From Bacillota bacterium (GTDB lineage: Bacteria > Bacillota > Clostridia > Peptostreptococcales > Anaerovoracaceae): a stretch of DNA of 10,254 nucleotides. Shown piece after piece: positions 5,785 to 10,254 of this stretch. Position 1 is the first letter of the stretch, and each line of letters opens with the position of its first letter. Under the pieces are notes generated by a model. The model was given only the letters and a program-made list of their open reading frames with translations, made no database searches and was not told the DNA's origin. The translations under genes were made by a program, and so were the position numbers. Location of the stretch: assembly GCA_017619905.1 (NCBI GenBank), contig JAFZRK010000061.1, positions 1 through 10,254 on the forward strand, in the 5' to 3' direction.

Positions 5785-6477
5785 TTACTCCTTTCTGGGG
5801 TCTATGATGCGCGCGGCGTCCGCGACGCGTCCGTACTGGCCCTTGGCCTTTTCCCAGGCCTCGTTGGGGCTGTCGCCCTTCTTGATGAAGTCGGTCATCT
5901 TGCCGAGGTTGACGAACTGGTATCCGATCACCTCGTTGTCCTCGTCAAGAGCTATGCCGGTGACGTAACCCTCGGCCATCTCCAGATAGCGCACGCCCTT
6001 TTCCTTGGTGCCGTACATGGTGCCGATCTGCGAACGGAGACCCTTGCCCAGGTCCTCCAGGCCGGCGCCTATGGCGAGTCCGTCGTCGGAGAAAGCGCTC
6101 TGGCTCCTGCCGTAGACGATCTGCAGGAAGATCTCTCTCATCGCGGTGTTGATGGCATCGCAGACGAGGTCCGAATTGAGGGCTTCCAGTATGGTCTTGC
6201 CCTGCAGGATCTCCGCTGCCATGGCTGCGGAGTGGGTCATACCGGAGCATCCGATGGTCTCCACCAATGCCTCCTCTATGATGCCGTTCTTAACGTTGAG
6301 CGTCAGCTTGCATGCGCCCTGCTGAGGCGCGCACCAGCCAATTCCGTGGGTGAACCCCGAGATGTCCCCGATCTGCTTGACCTTTACCCATTTTCCTTCT
6401 TCAGGGATGGGAGCCGGGTCGTGCTTGGCGCCTTTGGCGACGGGGCACATCATTTCGACTTCTTTTGTGTAGATCAT
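5785..6477 (-). CDS. NifU/IscU-like Fe-S cluster scaffold protein, GGGtGRT partner
   Basis: The 230-residue protein resembles the NifU N-terminal/IscU scaffold fold, which assembles iron-sulfur clusters. The clearest signature is ETIGCSGMTHSAAMAAEIL (73-91), matching the GCGSA-type loop of IscU with Cys77 in the ligand position; Cys49 and Cys56 (GWCAPQQGAC) could supply the first ligand. The usual third cysteine before a C-terminal helix is not seen where expected (MREIFLQIVYG lacks it), while Cys11 and Cys106 are extra. It is longer than IscU (about 130), with an added C-terminal half (about 133-230) containing GVRYLEMAEGYVTGIALDED. I start at 6477 because AAAGGAG precedes that ATG; a start at 6525 would add 16 residues and overlap the promoter. 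It is the first gene of the operon with the GGGtGRT gene. Confidence 0.88.
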   Translation of the reverse strand: MIYTKEVEMMCPVAKGAKHDPAPIPEEGKWVKVKQIGDISGFTHGIGWCAPQQGACKLTLNVKNGIIEEALVETIGCSGMTHSAAMAAEILQGKTILEALNSDLVCDAINTAMREIFLQIVYGRSQSAFSDDGLAIGAGLEDLGKGLRSQIGTMYGTKEKGVRYLEMAEGYVTGIALDEDNEVIGYQFVNLGKMTDFIKKGDSPNEAWEKAKGQYGRVADAARIIDPRKE

Positions 6478-6515
6478 TATATGCTCCTTTCGTAAAGTGT
6501 TATTCCCTAACTTAT

Positions 6516-6524
6516 ATAATAACA
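6516..6524 (-). promoter_or_regulatory. Extended -10 promoter of the scaffold/GGGtGRT operon
   Basis: On the minus strand TGTTATTAT gives the -10 TATTAT (6521 down to 6516) with an extended TG. Transcription would start near 6509, about 32 bases before the ATG, leaving room for the AAAGGAG ribosome site. No clear -35 is seen. Confidence 0.55.
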
Positions 6525-6587
6525 CAGGTGAGGCGGCTTAGGGGACGAATTTATGGAACTGCCGGCGAACTTTGCGGACGATTCTTG

Positions 6588-6596
6588 TGGTATAAT
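6588..6596 (+). promoter_or_regulatory. Extended -10 promoter of the methyltransferase gene
   Basis: TGGTATAAT (6588-6596) is identical to the aminotransferase promoter core at 964-972. Six bases separate it from the ATG at 6603, so the predicted transcription start coincides with the A of the start codon. The -35 region is weak. Confidence 0.65.
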
Positions 6597-6602
6597 GCCT
6601 GT

Positions 6603-7664
6603 ATGTCAGTCAAGACCATTTTGAAACTGAATAAGCGCTTCCGGCTGCCGGAGCACCCGTTCAACGTTCCGGCGTACGACCCTGCCTCTCCCGAACAGAC
6701 GGCGGGCCGTTCTCTGGCCTACGCGAAGTGGGAGTACGAACGGGCGGCTGATTCGCTGGCCTGCTACGCGCCTTTTTACGCGCCGGGCGACATCCTGTTC
6801 CGCAAGAAAGTGCTGGACGTGGGCTGCGGAGCCGGCGGCAAGAGCATCTACTACGCGGAGAAGTGGTCGGCGGACGTGACCGGAGTCGAGCTTCTGGAGA
6901 AATACCGGGAACAGGCGGAGGCGTTCGCGATGCGCAGGCGCATAGGGCCCGACCCGGAAGAGGCGGAGCAGTTCGACCCTTACGGCCTCGACCGGACATT
7001 CCGCGGTTCGTTCCGCTTCGTGTGCTGCGATGCCGCGGACACGGGGTTTCCGTCGAAAAGCTACGATACTATAATAATGAACGATGCTTTTGAGCATCTG
7101 GCGGACCCGGAGGCGGTGCTCGCGGAGTGCGCGCGGCTGCTGAAACCGGGCGGACGCATGTTCATGAACTTTCCGCCGTACGGCCACCCCTACGGCGAGC
7201 ATCTTTCGGACCTGATCGGCATTCCCTGGGTGCACAAACTGTTCCCGGAGCAGCAGTGTCTGGAGGCGTACAGGACGCTGGCAGAGCAGCTGGACGAAAA
7301 TGTACAGACCGACAGGAATCCCGGACCGGTCGTCAGCGGCGCGGAGAGGATCGCGCTGCGGCTTTCCAAGGATGAAAGCGGTGCACTGAAAAACAGTTAC
7401 ATAAACGAGATGACGTTGAGGCGTTTTTCGGAGATAAGAAGCAGGGCGGTCCCGCAGCTCGGTCTGAAGCCGGTCCTCTACCGCGAGATACCGCTCAGAA
7501 AGTGGCTCGCACCGCTCGCGAAGACCCCCGGAATCAAGGAGCGATTCGTCCGAATGGCGGTATGCGTTCTGGAAAAGACCTCTCCGGAAACGCAGGCAAA
7601 GCAAAACGATCCGCATAAACAAAGTTCCGCGGAGAAAAACACCAAAACAGCCGAAAACACCTGA
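6603..7664 (+). CDS. Class I SAM-dependent methyltransferase, apparently leaderless
   Basis: The 353-residue soluble protein has a Rossmann methyltransferase core: motif I VLDVGCGAGGKS (70-81), the acidic ribose-binding GVELL (94-98), the CCDAAD segment (141-146), and YDTIIMNDAFEHLADPE (154-170) followed by LLKPGGRMFMNFPP. This fits the Methyltransf_11/25 type; the substrate is not evident. An N-terminal region (1-66) and a C-terminal region (200-325) beyond the core probably define it. The last 28 residues form a Lys/Gln/Thr-rich, likely disordered tail. The frame stays open upstream to 6465, but a perfect extended -10 promoter sits at 6588-6596, so an earlier start would lie outside the mRNA. 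No Shine-Dalgarno sequence precedes 6603. It is divergent from the Fe-S scaffold operon. Confidence 0.82.
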   Translation: MSVKTILKLNKRFRLPEHPFNVPAYDPASPEQTAGRSLAYAKWEYERAADSLACYAPFYAPGDILFRKKVLDVGCGAGGKSIYYAEKWSADVTGVELLEKYREQAEAFAMRRRIGPDPEEAEQFDPYGLDRTFRGSFRFVCCDAADTGFPSKSYDTIIMNDAFEHLADPEAVLAECARLLKPGGRMFMNFPPYGHPYGEHLSDLIGIPWVHKLFPEQQCLEAYRTLAEQLDENVQTDRNPGPVVSGAERIALRLSKDESGALKNSYINEMTLRRFSEIRSRAVPQLGLKPVLYREIPLRKWLAPLAKTPGIKERFVRMAVCVLEKTSPETQAKQNDPHKQSSAEKNTKTAENT

Positions 7665-7688
7665 AAATTGCGCGTTTTCCGCGATATT

Positions 7689-7703
7689 GCAACCGCGGGT
7701 TGC
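7689..7703. other. Small inverted repeat after the methyltransferase gene
   Basis: GCAACC (7689-7694) and GGTTGC (7698-7703) form a perfect 6-bp stem with a GCG loop, without a T-tract. It could be a poor terminator or a dyad operator for the following regulator gene. No convincing terminator or promoter was found in the 148 bases between the two genes. Confidence 0.35.
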
Positions 7704-7770
7704 GGAGTTTCCAAGCGCGGTTTATGGATTGCCACCGCGGCGTAAAGTAGAATTTTGGCGTAAACAAGAG

Positions 7771-7787
7771 CTGCGGGCCGACCGCAG
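7771..7787 (+). promoter_or_regulatory. Dyad upstream of the membrane XRE regulator
   Basis: CTGCGG (7771-7776) and CCGCAG (7782-7787) flank a five-base spacer, 25 bases before the ATG and just ahead of the AAAGGAG ribosome site. XRE repressors often bind such dyads and regulate their own genes, so autoregulation is possible; it may equally be only an RNA hairpin. Confidence 0.3.
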
Positions 7788-7812
7788 ATGAAAACGTCAA
7801 AGGAGAAATAAA

Positions 7813-8805
7813 ATGATACTTGCAGACAAGATAATCGAACTTAGAAAAAAAAACGGATGGTCCCAGGAGGAGCTGGCCGAAAAGCTGGGCGTCAGCCGCC
7901 AGTCCATATCCAAATGGGAAGGCGCGCAGGCGATACCGGATCTGGACCGCATAATAACGATGTCGCAGATCTTCGGCGTAAGCACGGACGTGCTGCTTAA
8001 GGACGAGATGGAGATCTCCGCCGCAGCGCAGATTGGAGAGGATCTGGACGAACAGACCGCAAGAGTGGTCACCGTGGAGGAGGCGTCGGATTACCTGGGC
8101 TTCAAGAACTGGTCGGCCGGACGCACGGCCATAGGCGTGATGCTCTGCATCCTGTCGCCGATGCTGCTGATCTTCCTGTCCGGCGGAGCGGAGACCGGCT
8201 TCCTTAAAATAAGCGATGCTGCAGCCGCGGGCATAGGAGTTCCGATGATCCTGATACTGGTCGGATGCGCGGTGGCCCTGTTCATAACGACTTACCTGCG
8301 CAGCGAGCGCTTCAGATACATAGAAGAAGAGCCGATCGACACCGCCTACGGCGTCAGCGGCATCGCCAGGGACCGTAGGGAGCGCTTCCGCGGAGCGTTC
8401 GGCGCGCAGCTGACCATAGGCATAGTGCTTTGCGTGATCGGGGCCGTTCCCCTCACCGCCGCCTCGCTGTTCCATTACAGCAACAACTCGGACATGATAG
8501 TGGTGGTTGCGGTCTGCGCCATGCTGGTGATGATAGCCATAGGCGTTCTGCTGATAGTCCGCAGCTGCATCATCTGGGGCAGCTTCAAGGCGCTGCTGGA
8601 GGAGGGCGACTACACCCGCGAGGAAAAGTCCGAGAGCAAGCGCGACGGAGTGATCGCCGGGGCCTACTGGCTGGTCGTTACCGCAGCCTACCTGGCCATC
8701 AGTTTCCTGGGCAGTTGGAACCGCAGCTGGATAATCTGGCCCATCGCCGGCGTGCTGTTCGCGGTGGTGATCAGCATCGCCAGGGCGCTGAGAAGAAGGC
8801 CGTAA
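7813..8805 (+). CDS. Membrane-anchored XRE-family transcriptional regulator
   Basis: The 330-residue protein starts with an HTH_3 DNA-binding domain (about 3-62; the helix-turn-helix core is SQEELAEKLGVSRQSISKWE at 17-36), then a linker to about 103, then six likely membrane segments (about 105-124, 141-162, 200-220, 228-254, 279-300, 306-323). The membrane part contains a repeat: AIGVMLCILSPM (106-117) resembles TIGIVLCVIGAV (201-212), and each is followed by a second helix and a charged loop (FRYIEEE at 167-173; YTREEKSES at 267-275). Such proteins in Bacillota probably sense a membrane or small-molecule signal while bound to DNA; the signal here is unknown. The start has AAAGGAG seven bases upstream. 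It is transcribed alone and ends at the terminator at 8915-8946. Confidence 0.85.
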   Translation: MILADKIIELRKKNGWSQEELAEKLGVSRQSISKWEGAQAIPDLDRIITMSQIFGVSTDVLLKDEMEISAAAQIGEDLDEQTARVVTVEEASDYLGFKNWSAGRTAIGVMLCILSPMLLIFLSGGAETGFLKISDAAAAGIGVPMILILVGCAVALFITTYLRSERFRYIEEEPIDTAYGVSGIARDRRERFRGAFGAQLTIGIVLCVIGAVPLTAASLFHYSNNSDMIVVVAVCAMLVMIAIGVLLIVRSCIIWGSFKALLEEGDYTREEKSESKRDGVIAGAYWLVVTAAYLAISFLGSWNRSWIIWPIAGVLFAVVISIARALRRRP

Positions 8806-8821
8806 CGGCGGCCCTCGCAAG

Positions 8822-8839
8822 CCGTTATCAGAATAACGG
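8822..8839 (+). other. Hairpin after the membrane XRE gene
   Basis: CCGTTAT (8822-8828) and ATAACGG (8833-8839) form a perfect 7-bp stem with a CAGA loop, 16 bases after the stop codon. The T-run after it is some 9 bases away, so it is not a typical terminator. Confidence 0.4.
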
Positions 8840-8900
8840 TACGCCGTGTTTTTCCGGCATGCAGCATTGCCTGTTTCATGAAAAATAACGGCACACCGTG
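8833..8900 (+). repeat. Imperfect 16-base direct repeat
   Basis: ATAACGGTACGCCGTG (8833-8848) and ATAACGGCACACCGTG (8885-8900) match at 14 of 16 positions, 52 bases apart. Each contains a short dyad, ACGG-n4-CCGT. They lie between the membrane XRE stop and the terminator. They could be paired protein-binding sites or the remains of a duplication. Confidence 0.55.
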
Positions 8901-8914
8901 ATCGTTTCAAAAGT

Positions 8915-8946
8915 AAAAGACCGGAGCACCCGCCCCGGTCTTTTTT
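8915..8946. terminator. Bidirectional terminator between the two XRE genes
   Basis: AAAAGACCGG (8915-8924) and CCGGTCTTTT (8935-8944) form a perfect 10-bp stem with a 10-base loop, followed by TT. It serves the plus-strand membrane regulator and, read on the minus strand, the convergent soluble XRE operon. Bases 8947-9016, up to the stop of the minus-strand gene, hold nothing I recognise. Confidence 0.88.
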
Positions 8947-9016
8947 CGTTTTGCATCGTTTGCTGCCATGCACTCCTGCGTAAAGCAAGCCGCTGATCCT
9001 GCAGACTTTTCAGCCC

Positions 9017-9538
9017 TCACTCCGCCTTCGCAAGGTAATCGCGGATGGTCTCCACCATGCCTTTGTTCTGGAACTTGGCCTCCACCTCCGCAATGTCCAC
9101 GGTGCGGCCGGACAGGATGCCCTGTATCAGCGCCTCCGCGCACATCACCTCGCGTGTGGTGGGGACCTTAAGGTAGCTGAGGATGTCGATGTTCATCCTG
9201 CTGTTTATGCCTTCGATCATCCCGGTGTAGAACGTGCTGTCCTCGCCCAGGAGCTCACCCATCTTCTCCAGATACTCGAAGCCCTTTTCCACGTCCGCCA
9301 GGCGCATGGGCCTGCGTTCCACAGGCACGATGCTGCCGCCGTTGAGAAGCTTGTCCGCCGTGGTTCCCAGCGCTTTGCAAAGATCCGGCAGAAGCCCCGT
9401 GTCCGGCAGGGTGTCGCCGTTCTCCCACTTGGAGACCGCCTGGAACGAGATGTTCAGTCTGTCCGCAAGTTCCTTCTGAGTCATTCCGGCGCTCTTGCGC
9501 AGGTGCTGAATGTAGCGCCCTATCTTAAGATTGTCCAT
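9017..9538 (-). CDS. Soluble XRE-family transcriptional regulator
   Basis: The 173-residue protein has an N-terminal HTH_3 domain (about 5-65), with the core TQKELADRLNISFQAVSKWE at 20-39 and the usual NGDTLPD after it. It should bind DNA as a dimer. The C-terminal region (75-173) is helical and soluble, with no membrane segment; I do not recognise it as a known sensor domain. The start has AAAGGAGG eight bases upstream, a site lying within the last codons of the preceding 118-residue gene. The two genes are only two bases apart, so they form an operon with likely coupled translation. The regulator probably controls this operon or a nearby gene; no target is evident. Confidence 0.87.
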   Translation of the reverse strand: MDNLKIGRYIQHLRKSAGMTQKELADRLNISFQAVSKWENGDTLPDTGLLPDLCKALGTTADKLLNGGSIVPVERRPMRLADVEKGFEYLEKMGELLGEDSTFYTGMIEGINSRMNIDILSYLKVPTTREVMCAEALIQGILSGRTVDIAEVEAKFQNKGMVETIRDYLAKAE

Positions 9539-9540
9539 GG

Positions 9541-9897
9541 CTAGGCCCTCCTTTCGATGAGGTCTCTCAGGACCAGGCTGATCTCCTCTTCCTTGTCCGA
9601 GACGTACCTGCCGCGATAGAGCGGCGCATCGCCCGGCTCAACGCAGGAAACGACCAGTTCACCTGTCTCCCCGAGCTGCTTTTCCAGCGCCCGGAAGTCG
9701 CGCTCTGCGAGCATCTGCGGCCTTCCGCAGTACGTGGTATAGATAATGATGGCTTTCCTGAGCATCTCTTCCGCGGCGAACGAGCCGTCCGGATCCTTGG
9801 TCCTCAGCTGCGCTATCTTATGTATCTCTGAAACAGGAACGACCAGATCCGGAATGTTTCCATATCCTATGCTGCTCTGTCTGTATTCGAACTTCAT
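9541..9897 (-). CDS. Uncharacterised 118-residue protein co-expressed with an XRE regulator
   Basis: I do not recognise a family. The protein is soluble, mixed alpha/beta in appearance, with no signal peptide or membrane segment. The N-terminus is MKFEYRQSSIGYGN; the middle has AAEEMLRKAIIIYTTYCGRP and two cysteines overall (57 and 85); the C-terminus (100-118) is a charged helix, EEEISLVLRDLIERR. A purine-rich AAAAGGGGG lies about 11 bases before the ATG, farther than usual. It is probably real: the next gene's ribosome site and start fit tightly to its stop. It is the first gene of the operon, so it may be a co-factor, antagonist or target of the XRE protein. An antitoxin or toxin role is conceivable but has no sequence support. 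Confidence 0.72.
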   Translation of the reverse strand: MKFEYRQSSIGYGNIPDLVVPVSEIHKIAQLRTKDPDGSFAAEEMLRKAIIIYTTYCGRPQMLAERDFRALEKQLGETGELVVSCVEPGDAPLYRGRYVSDKEEEISLVLRDLIERRA

Positions 9898-10055
9898 GAT
9901 TACGGCACCCCCTTTTCTGTTTTACTGTTTTGCAGCGCTAATGATCAGATGCGCTGCAGTCTTGCTGTTTGTCCTTTGTCTGAAGTTGCTTCTTTTGCGG
10001 TCCGCAAGTAGATGATATAACAGCGCCGCGGATTCGTAAATAACTAGAAAAGAGA

Positions 10056-10061
10056 ATTATA
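10056..10061 (-). promoter_or_regulatory. Possible promoter of the two-gene XRE operon
   Basis: A perfect minus-strand TATAAT lies at 10061-10056 in an AT-rich stretch, without a convincing -35. A second candidate, TGTTATATC, lies closer to the gene at about 10013-10021 on the minus strand. The rest of 9898-10090 shows no gene. Confidence 0.3.
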
Positions 10062-10090
10062 TTCTATTTACAGTTGATTTTTGCGGCAGT

Positions 10091-10121
10091 AAAAGACCGG
10101 AACCATCGGGCTCCGGTCTTT
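10091..10121. terminator. Terminator downstream of rpsR
   Basis: AAAGACCGGA (10092-10101) and TCCGGTCTTT (10112-10121) form a perfect 10-bp stem with a 10-base loop. Read on the minus strand it ends in TTTTACTG and so terminates the ribosomal transcript arriving from the right. Confidence 0.8.
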
Positions 10122-10135
10122 GCATTTGTTTTCAT

Positions 10136-10177
10136 CCGCGCCTGCACGGCGCGGTCCGTTTTGCGCCTCTCAGGCGC
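10136..10177. other. Two GC-rich hairpins after rpsR
   Basis: CCGCGCC (10136-10142) pairs with GGCGCGG (10148-10154), and GCGCCT (10163-10168) with AGGCGC (10172-10177). Both are perfect and lack a T-tract on the minus strand. They lie between the rpsR stop and the terminator and may protect the 3' end of the mRNA. Confidence 0.5.
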
Positions 10178-10184
10178 TTAAGGT

Positions 10185-10254
10185 TTAGTTCAGATCTGCG
10201 TCGAAGGGCAGAAGCGCAACGGTCCTTGCTCTCTTGATGGCTGTGGTGACAGCT
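10185..10254 (-). CDS. rpsR: Ribosomal protein S18, C-terminal end (partial)
   Basis: Only the last 22 residues lie in the window. They include TTAIKRARTVALLPF, the conserved S18 C-terminus (compare the TTAIKRAR-x-x-ALLP of Bacillus S18), then a short acidic tail and a TAA stop at 10185-10187. S18 is part of the small ribosomal subunit platform and pairs with S6. The rest of the gene, and probably the usual rpsF-ssb-rpsR operon, lies beyond the right edge. Confidence 0.9.
   Translation of the reverse strand, partial: AVTTAIKRARTVALLPFDADLN

Noticed and set aside
4875..5807. A 310-codon plus-strand open frame opposite the GGGtGRT gene
   Set aside because: The minus strand encodes a recognised family with a ribosome site and operon spacing; the plus frame is its mirror.
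6465..6602. Upstream extension of the methyltransferase frame by 46 residues
   Set aside because: It runs across the divergent promoters, including a perfect extended -10 box at 6588-6596, so it would not be transcribed from that promoter.
7534..8988. A 484-codon minus-strand open frame across the membrane XRE gene
   Set aside because: It spans the plus-strand gene, the intergenic region and the bidirectional terminator, has no plausible ribosome site, and is low-complexity His/Arg/Gln-rich, typical of an antisense shadow.
9017..9897. Toxin-antitoxin module
   Set aside because: The gene pair has the right layout, but the 118-residue protein shows no RelE, HigB, HipA, Fic or other toxin motif that I can see.

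Overview
The window reads as a stretch of chromosome from a GC-rich anaerobic member of the Bacillota, most likely class Clostridia. The supporting signs are strong AGGAGG-type ribosome sites, short U-tract terminators, monofunctional CoaB and CoaC encoded as separate genes, a GGGtGRT/NifU-like gene pair, a DUF3267 membrane protein, XRE regulators typical of Clostridia, and frequent AUA isoleucine codons despite high GC. I cannot name a genus. No phage, insertion sequence, CRISPR array, tRNA or toxin-antitoxin signature is visible; this looks like ordinary core and regulatory territory with some unusual expression signals.

Layout. The last codons of a plus-strand gene (1-41) face a minus-strand CBS-pair protein (163-594) across a bidirectional terminator. 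A 461-base gap (595-1055) holds the divergent promoters of the CBS gene and of an AlaA-type alanine aminotransferase (1056-2303), and between them a stretch with mutually exclusive inverted repeats. Next come coaB (2360-3274) and coaC (3357-3893), consecutive steps of coenzyme A synthesis. The coaB promoter lies inside the aminotransferase terminator and seems to start transcription at the coaB ATG. After a shared terminator with a duplicated arm, three minus-strand genes follow: a DUF3267 putative membrane zinc peptidase (4094-4702), the GGGtGRT protein (4770-5780) and a NifU/IscU-like Fe-S scaffold protein (5785-6477), the last two forming a tight operon.

Divergent from the scaffold gene is a SAM-dependent methyltransferase (6603-7664), again apparently leaderless. 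It is followed by a membrane-anchored XRE regulator with an internally duplicated membrane domain (7813-8805). Convergent to that is a two-gene minus-strand operon: an uncharacterised 118-residue protein (9541-9897) followed by a soluble XRE regulator (9017-9538). The right edge holds the 3' end of rpsR (ribosomal protein S18, minus strand), ended by a terminator whose stem nearly matches two others in the window.

Functional links. coaB and coaC are successive CoA steps; the Fe-S scaffold and GGGtGRT protein almost certainly act together but their job is unknown; the 118-residue protein and its XRE regulator look co-expressed. The most notable observations are the leaderless coaB with its terminator-embedded promoter, the second leaderless gene, the poorly understood GGGtGRT/NifU-like pair, and the nested alternative hairpins after coaC.
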